Below, in pieces: positions 1-12,794 of a stretch of DNA of 64,000 bases. The stretch lies in contig OW121858.1 of assembly GCA_933228895.1 (NCBI GenBank), positions 32,077,859 to 32,141,858 on the forward strand, read 5' to 3'. The position numbers were made by a program, and so were the translations under genes. Below the pieces are notes generated by a model that did no database searches, had not been told where the DNA came from, and saw nothing but the letters and a program-made list of their open reading frames with translations. Position 1 is the first letter of the stretch. Every line of letters begins with the position of its first letter. The stretch is from Platycnemis pennipes (lineage: Eukaryota > Arthropoda > Insecta > Odonata > Platycnemididae).

Positions 1-30
1 TCTCCAACTACCTGCTCTCGCCCAGTGCAG

Positions 31-66
31 TATATAAATTCCAGGCACTCCTGTTCAAATTCAGTT
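31..66 (+). promoter_or_regulatory. TATA box plus initiator of the unknown gene
   Basis: TATATAAA lies at 31-38 and an arthropod-type initiator TCAGTT at 61-66, which puts the predicted start (A) at 63, 32 bases below the first T of the TATA box. That is the spacing of insect core promoters. The next ATG is at 72, so the 5' leader would be only about 9 nt. A degenerate downstream element (AGAGTG) sits near +28. All of this is seen in the sequence; promoter activity is inferred. Confidence 0.5.
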
Positions 67-71
67 TCGGC

Positions 72-869
72 ATGGAGCGAATCCTGATCAGAGTGAAGGA
101 TGAAAATGATTGCATCGCCAGGAGCTGCTTCCTCGCCAAGGTATGGTCAGAACCGGACACGTCGTTCTTATCCGACGTCATCCCCAACGAATTCCAGGAA
201 ATTAAATCTTCCGGATACCAATGTCCGTGGATGGACCAGTCCCTTCTGGACGATGAGGTGTTAGGGGGCTACTTTTGCAGAAAAGGCAAGGATGAGGAGC
301 ACATAACTGAGCTCAGATTGAAGACTTTTTACGTCTTGATGCAAAGGCGGGTGAGACTGGAGACCAAAGGTCTGTCCGAGGAGGAAGTCATCAACAGGCT
401 GGCGAGCGAATGGGAGTTGATGATGCCACTCAACGTGTACATCACGAGATGGAGAAAGAGGAACGAAAGCACGTTCACGAGCGCACACTTCATCGCGCAC
501 TTTTTCAATTCCATTTCACCTCTCCTCGCTCGGAAACCACTCGTGATGGTGCTTTTCTGCAAGGATGATTTGTACGAGACAGCTTTCCACTACACCCTTC
601 GTTGGGATGACACCCGCGCCTTCCAGATGCTGTATGACATGTCCCGGAGTGTGTTTGGGGAAGACGCTCTTTGGAGAGTATTTTCCCTGCCGAGAACCAA
701 GATAGACGGATTGACCATCCTGGGGTTAGTTCTGGAGAAACAGGAGAGGGACCTCTTCCACAATCCCAAGGTAATGTGTTTATAATATTGAACGATTTTT
801 TTTCTCTTTGGTAATTCTGTTCCATAATCCATTTTCTTGTCCCGACTACAGAGCACACAGATGAGGTAA
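72..869 (+). CDS. Unknown protein, two-exon gene (exons 72-770 and 852-869)
   Basis: I do not recognise the family and no motif points to an activity. Exon 1 encodes 233 residues, hydrophilic, with no signal peptide or clear membrane segment. It is GC-richer than its surroundings, as expected of constrained coding sequence. At 770/771 the sequence AAG|GTAATG is a good donor. The acceptor CTACAG ends at 851, giving an 81 bp intron; exon 2 adds five in-frame codons and a TAA at 867-869. Without splicing the frame ends at 785 after VMCL. The spliced model is favoured because a diverged paralogue at 14072-14432 loses similarity at exactly this codon and also continues with a donor-like sequence. 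The start is the first ATG after a TATA/Inr promoter. The conserved C-terminal half (FHY, RTF/RAF, GEDALW, LEKQER) suggests a lineage-specific gene family. Confidence 0.6.
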
Positions 870-3325
870 AAGACAATAGGTTAGTTTCCTATTATTTTTT
901 CATTGTGTTGATCGAATGTTTATAACCTCTGTAGTACGTATTTTAAACCGTTCAATTTTTAAATAACGTTAAGTATTTTTCCTCTTTAAAAAGTGAAAAA
1001 AAGCAACAGCGCGAAAACGCGACGGCCAAACTATTGCATGCCGGTTAATCCTAAGTGTGACGTCAAACTATTTCCTCTACCTGCTACCAGGTAGCACTGC
1101 GGACGCTTCCAAGTAGACGCTGCACAGTGGGGCCAAATCGCATTTTGCCGGACAAAAGTCCAAAACTGATTTTTATGAGATAACGTCTTGAAATTTGACA
1201 CATATACACACAAATAATTGCTGATTATGGAATGGTAAGTCATTTTGCATAGGTATTAACCGTTAATTAGATACAGAGGCTCAAACACGACCAAATTTCG
1301 AAAAAAGCGCCCGCTCTCATTTTTCTTCGAAAATCTTAATAGTTGAGCAGATATAGGAGTAATTAAAGGATTTTTATGAAATATAAATCATTACCAATTG
1401 TGAACAGGGTACTCTGCCTATACTATGCATACGTTTCAGACATATTTGCCTATATTTGAGTGCTATTACGACACAAAAAGTCGGACCCTTTTTTGGACAA
1501 AATTTTACATTAAGTAGACAATATAATCCTTATTCGGAAAATGGTCTCTGGGATACTTCACCACAGTATAAAATGAAGATATTTATAAGCTATTCCGTAA
1601 CAATATTTGAAAAAAGTTTGCGACGCCGAGAATAAACTCGATTTTTCGATCGCGCGTCGCGGCCCGGACCTGGAAATACCGAGACTCCGTTGGATTGTTC
1701 ATGTTGTGTGGATAATAACTCCTCGAATATAACTTTTTCAGGCTTTGCATGCTGTCACTGATCTCTAAAGAGTAGAAATGAAGATCTTTCGAGTATATTG
1801 GTTCTAGAGAATGGATTAGTGCACTCGCAACTGAGGTAATTTTTTTATTTGGATTATTTTCGGAATCATGCTGAAAATTATGAACGTCTTTCAGCTCTTG
1901 AGCAAGAATGCCGGTTCTCTTGAGCAAGAATGCCGGTTCTCCATAAAAAGTCAACATTTGGGATTCCCTTCTTTACCCTCTCCTCCTCCACCCCGAACTA
2001 CATCCTACGCCTTTACTACCCGAGAAGGGTGGCGAAAAACGGAACGTTTTATGACAATGTGTAGTCTTAAAAAAAAACATGCCTGCTTGGCAAATTACAA
2101 CTTGTTGTTGCTCTTTGTTATCTGACTCTTTGATGCGTCGAGTGCTAGTGGATACTCTCCTGTAAGTAACTTGGAACTGACAATATATGAAAATTGATAT
2201 TTAATTTTAAGGATTACCTAAAGGGAATCATTTTCACAATATCATTATTTATAGCTTCTTACAATGAAATTCCAAATTCTGTTTAAAATCATCATGATTT
2301 CATGAGAGCTTACAAAAAGCTCTGTTGTGCGCATTATCATCTGTTTGTATAGAGTGAGATACTGGATCATTAGGTTTGAGGGATGGATTCATTTAAACTT
2401 GAGATTACAGTGGTTTTGTGTTTTTATTTCGCAATGCTGATCACACAATGCAATAATGTCAAATTGCAATGCTCTCGACGAAAAGTAAAGTAATATAGAT
2501 GAAACACAATTAGATTAATCAATAATATATTAAACAAAACTGGAAAACTGATGTTTTGCATAGAATTTACTGCGCCATCTCTTACTTATGGTTTAAAAAG
2601 AGAAAATAATTTGAAAAGAGGATGGCAATAAACGAGAATGACTCAAATTCATTTTGATATTGTCAGTACCAATAAAATCAATTCAATAATATAAATGAAA
2701 TGCCATTACTTGTAAGCTTCTGAAAAGAACATAAACATCATTATCCCAAATGATTTTTACCCTCAGAGCATCCTTAGTTTTAACTCACTGAATCCTCTTC
2801 AGGTAGTTGACAACTTTCTGAAAGCACACACCATGTTTATATTTGGGAATGGTTAAGAAGGCGAAAAAACAGTTAGAGGAGATGGGTTGATCGTACGTGA
2901 ACCGATACGCTTCTTGAGAGAGAGATAAGGGTGAGAAGAGATCTGTTTGCGGCAATGAAGGGAAAAACCCAAGAAGGGAATACCCGGAGAAAATGAAAGT
3001 AGGGTGGAGGGTCGGCAGAGGAAGTTAGGTCGGCGGTGTTCAAATGAGGGATTAGCGAGGGTGGGTAAGGGAGCGGTTAAGGAAAGGGTGGTTGGTAGCG
3101 GGCTCCTGACAATGCGATCGCCTTTTCACTATCCTTTCCTTAACAACTCATCCATCCCCACGAATTCGTCACTACAACACCTTTGACCAAACTTTCTTTG
3201 CCGATTGTTCGATTCAAGCAAAATTCTTAGTCCTCGGACGAATCGTAACCATCATCTCAGTTTGATTCTATGCTTCTTCTTTGTCTTCTACTAGTAATAG
3301 TTTTCGTAATTCCTTCGGAAGTCTC
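870..3325. other. Non-coding stretch, no recognised gene
   Basis: AT-rich sequence with short open frames only. A 22 bp tandem duplication (unit containing GAGCAAGAATGCCGG) lies at 1895-1938. A purine-rich stretch at 2930-3110 carries a short frame that resembles nothing known. I see nothing else in it. Confidence 0.5.
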
Positions 3326-3577
3326 CTATGAGTCTTCGTAGTCAATGAGTTGGTGGAGGAAAGCAACGGATCGAACTTGATCAAGTCTTTTGAATAGGTC
3401 CTCAATGGTGGCCGTCCTGGATTGTTTCCGCGTGAATCTTTCTCGAAATTTCATGCCGTCCTTATTGCGGGCCTCCATCGCCTCTTCGGATAGCTGGCCT
3501 AAGGGAAGAATTGCTCCTTTCGAAAAATTCGCGCCATGTATGAGTACTTTATGGACCGTGGTCGGCATATAGGACAA
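3326..3577 (-). pseudogene. C-terminal fragment of an uncharacterised transposase-like family
   Basis: The minus-strand frame reads through MPTTVHKVLIHGANF, then LPLGQLSEEAMEARNKD, then a basic stretch (RERFTRKQSR). From memory this is the conserved C-terminal block of a large family of uncharacterised, repetitive proteins found in many insects and cnidarians. The same block, one step further upstream, is visible at 7824-8243 (minus), and an N-terminal part of what I think is the same family at 6294-7108 (plus). The fragment has no start or upstream exons and sits alone, so it is a relic. Assignment to one family is inference; the DNA transposon superfamily is not clear to me. Confidence 0.45.
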
Positions 3578-4376
3578 TGAATAACATCCCGAAATCCAAT
3601 TTTATAAATCGTCAATCTGCCTTTGCAAATAATTATTTTCTGTCTTGGCAATTTCCTTCGTCTATTTAAGCCACTGAAGACGAATGGGCCGGCAAAATCT
3701 GATGGACGACGGCCACGGATTTACCCAGATAATCACAGCTAAAACAGGGAAAGTATTAATATTGCCCGTTTGTTCTATATGTATCTCTATCTGTACGAAT
3801 TTGCCTATGCCTCGCAACGTAAACTACCTACCTTTACGTCAGCAAGAAGGCAGCGCACTCCGCCATTTCAGAGCCTTTTCAAATTATCTTAAATTAAAGT
3901 TAACATTTAATCCTCTTGTAAACTGTGATTCCTAAGTCCAAACTTTTTGCGTAAAATAAATACATTTATGGCAGGGCACAAATCGCAAGTAATGAAGTCT
4001 GTTTTCTATGATGAAGGAAACTACCCTATTGCAAACAATGAATGAGGTTGTAATCATCAGTAGCAAGAGAGAAAACCACTTTGTATAATTCCACAAATTT
4101 ATTCAGACATCCATTCAAATTAGTGGACTCTTACAAAGTGTTCTTTTTCTCTTGCTACCATCATGTGGTTCCACCAAGTAAAGCCTTCCTTTCTGTACGT
4201 AATCAGCGGTTTCAACGCACCTAAATTCGCCAACCATTCTTGTTTTCGCATCAATTAAGCTCAGATATTGTCTTAAATGCACAGAAAGAAAAAAACACGA
4301 GCCGAGTCCACAACAGTAAACTTTACTACGACCCGGGTTTCACTGAATCACTCTTACTTCTTACTCGTCTTCGCCA
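3578..4376. other. Intergenic sequence, nothing recognised
   Basis: No coding similarity or strong repeat is visible between the transposase fragment and the MITE that begins at 4380. Confidence 0.4.
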
Positions 4377-4379
4377 TAA

Positions 4380-4783
4380 AGCCCGTTTTACTCGAAACTT
4401 GAACCAGTGCAAGATCTAGTATACTCGCTAGTATGCTAGCTTTCCAGTGTCGTGTGAACAGAACCAGTATACTGGCTGGCAAGCATGCTAGTATACTCGC
4501 TGGGCTACTGGATTTCGTACTTGATGCGGTACTAGATTAATAGTACGACCTAGAAACCCAGTAGCCATCGACGAATCAGGTAATGTTACAGACGCTATGC
4601 GGAATTCTCTTTTTTTAATTATTATGGAATCATATAGAATAACCGATTCATAGCAAGCACAAGGTCAATGATCGTGTGTAACCTCCCAGGACGGTTCCAA
4701 TCATACTAGATTCTGTCCTCAATATCAAGTAGCGGCTAGCACACTAGGTCTTGTACTGGATCAAGTATCGTGTGAAACGGTCT
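4380..4783. mobile_element. 404 bp MITE with TAA target duplications (Harbinger-like)
   Basis: The left end AGCCCGTTTTACTCGAAACT and the inverted right end (AGACCGTTTCACACGATACT on the minus strand) are imperfect terminal inverted repeats of about 60 bp. They carry repeated CTAGTATACT / GCTAGC words just inside. TAA is found on both sides (4377-4379 and 4784-4786). Three-base TWA duplications are the hallmark of PIF/Harbinger elements. There is no coding capacity. Superfamily assignment rests on the duplication and terminus only. Confidence 0.65.
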
Positions 4784-4916
4784 TAAGATTGCCTTCATTT
4801 TGGGTCAAAGACACAGGGCTCCTTAAGAAGTTGGAGAACTTGGGGCGATGATTGCACTCTACTGTTCTTAGGCAGCTTTTGAACAGCTGTGATAACCGGA
4901 GCGGAAGATTGGAACC

Positions 4917-7745
4917 GGGTCATTCCACCTCAATTCTACAAACGTTTGTCCCTTAGGGTCTCAGATTTTGATAAAAATTGGTGTATGGGAACAAAATCAA
5001 CTCAAACTAAATACCCTCAAACAGTTTCGTGAAAAAATTTTATTGAGCGAATTATGCATGTTTTAATTTTTTCACATTTTTAGCAAAAATCCGAGCCTTA
5101 AATCATATTATCACTTATATCTCCGCTTCTAATTGTCATACAGCAATGATTAATAGCTCTTTTTAGAGCTAAATCTTTATTTAACTCAAATATATCAAGA
5201 AAAAATTATTTTCTTCTAAACCCTATTGTTGCTAATTACTAATGTTCAAAAAATTGTTAATAAACTTTTCTCAAATACTCCATCTCAGAATCGGCTGAAA
5301 CTTTTTTTCCGTAATCTAAACATACCCAGCTAACTATTCCAAAAATAAAATTTGGTGGCAATTCATAAATGCGTTTTTTATAAATATTTAAACATTTACA
5401 ATCTTCTCTCGCGCGGCCCGTTGGCTCCCGCCCTTGGAATACATGCAGCGGACACGCGATGCAAGCCTAAAAATGTCCTAATTGCTCAAGGTCGTGGCTA
5501 TATGAGATAAAAATATATTATAAACTATAAATGTTAACAACAATTGTTATTTGTTATGTTTAATGGATGTTTGCAGAGAAATTTACCATTGAGCCCCACT
5601 TAAGTTTCGAGGCGGATTAACTTTTATTTGAGCTAAAAATCTGTGACAATTAATATGAAAAAACTTTTTAAGAATCTTCAAATATAATTCATTGATGACA
5701 TGAAATGAAAATAAATTAAAATAATGGAATTTTTGCGTCATTTGTTCTATCAGAAAATTTCTTCCTTTTTGCTATCTCACTCTTTTTATCTCTATAGACA
5801 AATTTACTGCAAACTATGATTTTAGTTTTAAAATATTTTTTATCCATGCAAAAATATTTCATTTTCAATTCGAGTCGAGAGCTTGCAGCTGTGGCTTTTC
5901 GTGCATTGAGACGTTTTCCGTAAACGTAGCTCTCTCTAAAAAGAAATATTTAATGGCACCTACGGATTAGGGGAAGAGGGTAAAAACCTTTCCACTTCCT
6001 TTCAGAACCCTATTTTTATGACACCGTTGGTAGCCAATTCTGCCCATTGCGGTATGTGCCTTAAAGCTTGAAGGAAGATCATCTAGCTGGACATGTTTTT
6101 GTTGACAGCCGCGTTTATTCACCGAAGAAGTCTCAGTTTGTTCTGGTCTATCACCGCGAGTGCATCTTCTTATTCTAAAGCCTTCTCTTTTTTTCTCGTA
6201 AATAGTTTTTTAAACTAATTGTCAAAATTGTGTCAAAATTGGCTCCATGGGCGCAGTAGGAGGAGAAAAGTGTTCGTGAGACAGTGTCTTTAAATGTATC
6301 GAAGAGATCTGCAGCTCATCGAGGATAGAAGTGGTGTCAAAGTGGAAACCGTGTGCGTTAACAATGAAAAATCGTTTATTGCTTTCTATTCAAAGCGTCA
6401 AAAGCAGTGTTGTAATCCACTGAAACTGCATTGCATTATCTGTAGTGCTAATTTATATACAATTACTGCCAAATATTACAAATCGAAAATTTTCAGCACT
6501 AGAGTGATGTCTTTGGTCGAGGGCAGAAAATTGTGTCGTCAGTGCAGAGTGCTTCTGAATAAGGGAGTCGCAAAAGGTGACACACCAAGGTCTCCCATCA
6601 GTCATCAAGAAGACGTTCCTGAGCAGCTTGTGGCTGCAGAAGCAGTACTGTCACAACCGGGGCCTTCTGGTTTGCAATTTGCGGAGACTCATTATCCCTA
6701 CCTACAAACAACTCCAGCAATGACAGTGACTCACAAGGAGAGGGCGATGGTGAACCTTATTCACCTCGTCAATCTGTACTAGAAAAAATCTACTTGAGTT
6801 TATCCGAAATCGGTACATCACCAGTAAATAGAAAAAAATTGAGAAGTAGAAAAAACTCTAAAGAAAAAATTCATAAAATTACTTCTGTTTATCGAAGAGC
6901 AATCGGGAAAGTATGGGGAAAAGCAAAAACTTCCTTCGGCCCATAATGGTTAGTAGGGTGTGAAATGCTAAGTCAACTCAAGGAAAAATTTGTTGAAGCT
7001 AATTCCTACCGTGAAAAAATTTTAGTCCTGTCTACACTGCCTAAAAGCTGGAGTGTCGCAAAAATTCAAGAGAAATTCGGATCAACTCAATATTTAGCCT
7101 GAAAAGTGAAAGAACAAATAACAATTGTTGTTAACATTTATAGTTTATAATATATTTTTATCTCATATAGCCACGACCTTGAGCAATTGGGAAAGTTTTA
7201 GGCTTGCATCGCGTGTCCGCTGCATGTATTCCAAGGGCGGGAGCCGACGGGCCGCGCGAGAGAAGATTGTAAATGTTTAAATATTTATACAAAACGCATT
7301 TATGAATTGCCACCAAATTTTATTTTTGGAATAGTTAGCTGGGTACGTTTAGATTACGGAAAAAAAGTTTAAGCCGATTCTGAGATGGAGTATTTGAGAA
7401 AAGTTTATTAACAATTTTTTGAACATTAGTAATTAACAACAATAGGGTTTAGAAGAAAATAATTTTTTCTTGATATATTTGAATTTAATAAAGATTTAGC
7501 TTTAAAAAGAGCTATTAATCATTGCTGTATGACAATTACAATATAAGTGATAATATGATTTAAGGCTCGGATTTTTGCTAAAAATGCGAAAAAATTAAAA
7601 CATGCATAATTCGCTCAAAAAATTTTTTTTCACGAAACTGTTTGAGGGTATTTAGTTTGAGTTGATTTTGTTCCCATACACCAATTTTTATCAAAATCTG
7701 AGACCCTAAGGGACAAACGTTTGTTGAATTGAGGTGGAATGACCC
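4917..7745. mobile_element. 2.8 kb DNA element with very long (0.63 kb) inverted termini
   Basis: The left arm 4917-5555 and right arm 7113-7745 are near-perfect inverted copies, starting GGGTCATTCCACCTCAATTC and ending GAATTGAGGTGGAATGACCC. Each includes a GC-rich patch (CGCGCGGCCCG / CGGGCCGCGCG) in otherwise AT-rich DNA. The 1.56 kb interior encodes a damaged N-terminal transposase fragment and then runs straight into the right arm, so this is an internally deleted copy. I see no convincing target duplication: ATTG occurs near both ends but is five bases off on the left. The superfamily is unknown to me. Confidence 0.8.
6294..7108 (+). pseudogene. N-terminal part of an uncharacterised transposase, frameshifted
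   Basis: The first frame (6294-6782, 162 residues) has a cysteine-rich segment (QCCNPLKLH, later KLCRQC) that looks like a small zinc-binding domain, followed by an acidic/serine linker. The reading continues in another frame from about 6700 (EPYSPRQSVLEKIYL), has an in-frame stop near 6944, and goes on with a block containing VLSTLPKSWSVAKIQEKFG before reaching the right inverted arm. These blocks belong, as far as I remember, to a widespread insect/cnidarian repeat protein family. At least one frameshift and two stops, plus the missing C-terminal half, make it non-functional. Confidence 0.55.
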
Positions 7746-7823
7746 ATTGCAGTCTCTTCGGGAAGTGTAAGTGTTGAAAACCCGTACATACTTGCAGCCC
7801 TTATGCTTAAATTCCTACACATC

Positions 7824-8243
7824 TTAGGACATCATTCCTAAGGGGAGAGGGGCAGCTTGGATTATAGTGGAACTATGCAGGAGTATCTTCTTCACTCTAG
7901 GCGGCATCTTACCCCAAGAATATAAAGCCACACGCCTTTTTGCGGTCCCTAAAGTATGCTTCTCAAATATGAGGACATGTATTTCATAGCCACTTCCTTG
8001 TTCATGAAGTAATGCTGAGAAATGCTGAAACGGATTCTCTTTGGGGCTAGTGATGGAACCTGTAAGCGAAGGATTATCGATGGATTTCCAGGTGGTATGC
8101 CCATCATTAGACGATCCAAATGCTTGCTTCGGTATATCTATGATTATGCCCATTTTTCATTTAAAACCATTTTGAATATTTGGTTTCCAATGCTTAACAT
8201 TTTCTTCTGGAGTTCTAACCTGCCATTTTCTGATACCCAACTG
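7824..8243 (-). pseudogene. Central/C-terminal fragment of the same transposase-like family
   Basis: Read on the minus strand from 8243 to 7824, the translation contains GIIIDIPKQAFGSSNDG, NPSLTGSIT and MPPRVKKILLHSSTIIQ followed by LPLGMMS, with one stop between the two open parts. The order and spacing match the region just upstream of the C-terminal block seen at 3326-3577. It abuts the TAA duplication of the MITE at 8247, so the MITE probably landed in this relic. The family name is not known to me. Confidence 0.5.
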
Positions 8244-8246
8244 TAA

Positions 8247-9055
8247 AGGCCGTTGTACACGGTACAATTTCTTGTACAAGATCTTGTACCATAAATTGAA
8301 CGGCGAGATCGGACCAAAATATTGTAAAAGAAATTGGTTCACGGTCGGAAACGACCAAAGATTTTCATGCAATTTGTGCGCCAATAACATGCGCAGATAT
8401 CGTTTTCTGTCGAACAGCTGAATCGCGATATCCGATGACGATAGTATTTTGAAAATATTTTTTGCTGCCACAGTTACTGGGTTACAATGATTTGCTACCA
8501 TTAATCCTAGCATTAATAAAATGAAATTATACGATTGGTTACTTGCACTCTTTCATCGGCTCATGAAACCCATCATTTATCGTCCAAACAGCATGTTTTC
8601 GCTCGTTGTATATATTTATTTTTGCTTCAATAACGTCATCTTAATTTCATTGAGGTTAATGTTTTCCAGTGTGTCCAACTCATCTTTTGAGAAATAGAAC
8701 ACTTCCGATGCGACAGACGAATATCAAAATATGGAAGCAACAAAGAATATCACGATATGGAAGCAACAAAAAGAATATCACGATATGTACAACAGAAAAT
8801 GTAAGTTTTGCCACTCTAATAGGAATAAAAGTGATCGCAAACACAGAACACCAACCTTACGAATACTAAACGAACGCATCACTACCGTCACATTTCATGC
8901 GCAGAAGCTACGGAGTGGATCTTGGATGTTTCATCCAATAATTTACAGCATGATCTAATTTCTTGTAGAAGAAATTGTACGGACACCTCGTACACGATAC
9001 AATTCGTGCATTGTACAATTTCTTGTACAAGAAATTGCACCGTGTACAACAGCCT
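8247..9055 (+). mobile_element. 809 bp PIF/Harbinger-like MITE, copy 1
   Basis: It starts AGGCCGTTGTACACGGTACA and ends with the inverted TGCACCGTGTACAACAGCCT, with TAA target duplications at 8244-8246 and 9056-9058. Subterminal TTGTACAAGA words are repeated in both orientations. A second, inverted copy lies at 31821-32597. The interior has open frames in common with that copy (EKWNTS-type and RILNERITTV segments), probably remnants of an autonomous parent, but no transposase domain can be recognised. Confidence 0.8.
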
Positions 9056-9058
9056 TAA

Positions 9059-9695
9059 GAAACATGTAGCAGGTACTCATTCGTGTAAAATGGACAACAA
9101 AAACCTCTAGGTATCTTCATTTTCCGGAATTTTTAAGAGATTTTCGATGTTGTTCATTTGAAAAGGATTTGCACTGCACGCATAACGAGACTGCGATGAT
9201 TTGGTGTAAGTTAATATGTTTGATATAGTTTTCCATCGACCTTGTGCATTTCATGATACTTAGCACCCCGAAATCACTAGATGGAATAACGTGATATTTC
9301 CTCTTTAACTCGAATAGGCTCCTGCAGCACATGCGTTGTGGTTTCTTTTGTGAACTGCAATTTTAGCGTCCGACAATAACGTGGCGATCATGGCCTCGGA
9401 TGTTGGCACGCAACTATTTTTGATAAATTGTCTTGTCGGGCGAATTATTGGAGAGAGACAACTGATGTGATATAAAAGCTCCTGTCATCAAAGCAAAAAT
9501 CTTGAGCCTCATTGACTGACCCGAGCTCCCATCACATCACCATTTATAAATTAGGTGTCCTGATGATTTCGCCTATGCGACGAAACCGGTCGACTTGTAG
9601 AAATAAACTGTGAAAAAAGTACCATCTCATTATTGCTTACAATGGATTTTCACAAGATAAAGCCTGAAAGCATCGAGTTTATAACATTTCATGTC
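9059..9695. other. No recognised feature
   Basis: Sequence between two MITEs. The short open frames lack any family resemblance. It contains CCTGATGATTTCGCCTATGC near 9550, which is reminiscent of Penelope tail sequences but too short to call. Confidence 0.35.
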
Positions 9696-9698
9696 TAA

Positions 9699-10212
9699 AG
9701 ATGCCTTGACACATATCAGTTCACTGCTATGACAGTCAACTGCTAACAACTAGTAAGTCTCACTCGCATGTGTAAATAGCAACTGCGATGCGAGTTCAGG
9801 TCGATACTGGATACATGTCGAACACTATCGATCCACCTTCGAGCTCTTAGCAAAGTTGAAGCCCGTCTACTTTCCAGCGGAAATGTATCCAACACAATCG
9901 CCAACGGAAAGCATACACGACGGAATTTGGTTATAATAACAAGGATATGCCTCCCCAAAGAGGAGATTCTGCCCTTCAAAGAATGGAAACAAAAGATAAT
10001 CGTCAATTGCATTTATTGCTTGATGAATTTACTGAAAATTTAAGCATCAATTACTACTGCAATAAAACTCTTTTTATTTGTTATGACAACGTCTAAATAT
10101 CGGCTTTAAGCTGTATAGGAGTTGGTTCAGACGCATCATAGCAGTAGCGATATAGATATATCGCGCATCTCGCAACTGTCATAGCAGCCAACTGCTACGT
10201 GTAAACTCTGCT
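9699..10212. mobile_element. 514 bp MITE with TAA target duplications (Harbinger-like)
   Basis: The left end AGATGCCTTGACACATATCA and the inverted right end AGCAGAGTTTACACGTAGCA (minus strand) form imperfect terminal repeats sharing CTGCTATGACAGT. TAA flanks both ends (9696-9698 and 10213-10215). No coding capacity. Confidence 0.6.
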
Positions 10213-10556
10213 TAACTGAAGTGATAAAATGTATCAATTTTCGTAAATCTTCTGATAATAAATAAAAACAATGCTAATAAAGTGCTCACTTACCTTCGCG
10301 GTCCATTTTAATTTGGATAAAAACAATTGCCTTTTGGAATTCTTTCATTGGATAGGAGAAACTTCGTAAATATATCCGTGACTTCGTAACTTCAGCCATC
10401 TCCGATTTCACACACGGACGTGGCGCTGATGTCTCCGAATTGGTCACTGAATCGCGTCAGAAAGTCTCCGTGACGGAGCCACGATCTCGGTGGCTTCCGT
10501 TTCCGAATTCTCGGTGACAATTAGTGAATAAGGCCGCTTTTCTCTATTCTCCTTGG

Positions 10557-10715
10557 GCGAAGCATTCTTGGTGATGACGTATTGCTGACGTACAATGAAG
10601 CATGCTTGGGAAAGAATACTTCAAATTCGGACGGTCTATGGTAAAGGAGCGACATTAAGCAGTAGTGGCAAAAACAAACAACACTAGGCATAGTGAAACA
10701 CCAGAGATGGAAACA
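10557..10715 (+). repeat. Dispersed repeat, AAGCATGCTT family, copy 1
   Basis: About 160 bp beginning GCGAAGCATTCTTGGTGATG that recurs with about 85% identity at 14636-14800. It contains the palindrome AAGCATGCTT, which is also frequent in the related repeats at 13909-14069 and 14983-15145. Perhaps the subterminal part of a DNA transposon. Confidence 0.55.
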
Positions 10716-12644
10716 TCTATAGTCTGTGCGGCCTTAGATGGCAGTGACGCCATCGAAATTGATGACGACACATCGATTTTCCCCCAATGAGAGAAGCTAA
10801 AAACACACACGTTGCCAAGTTTTTTTTGCCAACTTACGAGGTACAAAACATTTTACTGTCGCTACAGCGAATAAAAAAACGGGAACTTTAAGTCGTTTGA
10901 AAGGGAATTATTTTCCATGACACTGTAATGCATTATTAATGGTTTACAGCACAAGATTTCAACGGCAACGGTCGACAATAATGTAATTGTCTCACGTCGT
11001 GAATGGATTCTAACCAAATACTCAACTACGTACTCTTATTACAAAAATTTCAACCCTCTCCCTGAATATTCCCTCTTGCTATATGAATAAAGTCACTGTC
11101 TCTCCTTAAAAATGGTTATGCAAGTGCAGAAGCGACAGCAAGCTTACCGAGGAAAGCAAGCAGACCAAAGCTATTATCCCACAAGACTGCCTACGACAAG
11201 TTTATTGGTATTGAAAAACTGGCTTCAGGAAGTTAACACTGAAAAACACACTGATACTGGGTTCAAACTTTGATCCCTATGAATCTGATAACTTGCCCAA
11301 GACATTAAAAATCGTCAAATATACTGAAATAAATGTGTTAAACCATAACGATAAATCTTGGTGCACCTACATCCTTCTCTTTAGTTTGCCTTAGTCTATG
11401 CATCTTGTAATGATTCCCTCACTCACCAGGCTGATTATACATTTTAAATTAATTTGCTCAGAAATTCTACGCTGAACTAAAGTCAAGGCTTCTACTTTGT
11501 ACCACAGTTATTCCTCAGAAAATCACGTTCACACTCAAGGCATTCTATTCATCAGGGGCATCAACCACATAGGAACTACTCACTTCTTACGATATGGCTT
11601 AAAATTTACTTATGACACCGACAATCATTTTATTTCGAACAATACATGCAATACCACAAAATCACCAAAACATTTACATATCATTACAACAAGGAAAATT
11701 TGATTCACATGGTAAATGTTTTCCAACATCACTTATCTCACGGAAAACACCATGGTTTATGCTTTTTCACTTATAATGCATTGCACGAAGAGTTATCAAA
11801 CTATCTTTGTAACTTTGGCTGCTTCAGCTGCTCATTAATATCAGAGATATACCTGTCATCACGCCGAGCACGAATTCGTACGACACCGAAACAAATTTTA
11901 CAGTTCTTCATGCTAAATCCCAACGAATCCACTTCCTACCACTTTATCCACATTAAATCAACATCAAAAACTTTTATTACACCTTATTTGTCATTTTCGA
12001 GGCCTTTGTCAGAGGAAAATAGAAAAATATGAGAGCACGTCACGAGCTCATGCGTCTGCTTTCCACATGGACTTACGTCACTTACCACTCGAATTTTACT
12101 GCGGAGGTATTAAATATGACTCTAATACACAAATTATTGCTCATAAATGCTGAACTCCACAGAAAACTGCGAGAAAAATAAAGTAGGCAAGAGAGCAGAG
12201 CTCACATTTAGCAATATTTGTACGAATTTCGCCATCAATGACACTGCCGAGGTTACTAAGTTCCTTGGTATAACTCACTCAACCCTAATAACTTAAATGC
12301 ATGACACTTTTTTGTTTGATTCACTGAAATTGAACTTTTTAGTGAGGGAAGCTGTCCCATGAGAGATCACTTGCATAACTCGTGGTGAATATGCTTTAAT
12401 AAATAAGAGATTGAGGACGCCTTGAATTTCTGACAAAGAATTCACGGGAAACTAACGGAAAATAACTTCACTTCCAAAAAATATGCTGGTAGAATATTTC
12501 ATTAAAGAGAAACTTTGAATATACACCGGAAAACGTTAGTCAGTTGTTCATCAAACTGTGCGGGAGAAAACGAAGTAGAGAACATCCAAAACAATCTGGC
12601 AACTCAGCGGCGTGACGTCACTGCCAAGATATAAAATAGACTGT
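10716..12644. other. Gene-free AT-rich stretch
   Basis: Contains a 128-codon open frame at 11646-12032 with no recognisable motif and composition like its surroundings. I do not call it a gene. Nothing else stands out. Confidence 0.4.
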
Positions 12645-12794
12645 ATCAAATGTTTTGATCGGTAGAAAAACAGCGATTATATGTGCATACATTTATGAGG
12701 GGTTGTGTGTCTCATATATGTGCTATATCTTTCATACTGTCTGTGTGAGTGGAACTTTCTATCATTTCCTCTTTTGTGTATTCTCCCCGTTGGT

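Noticed and set aside
11646..12032. 128-codon open frame
   Set aside because: No motif, AT-rich composition like the flanks, no splice or promoter context.
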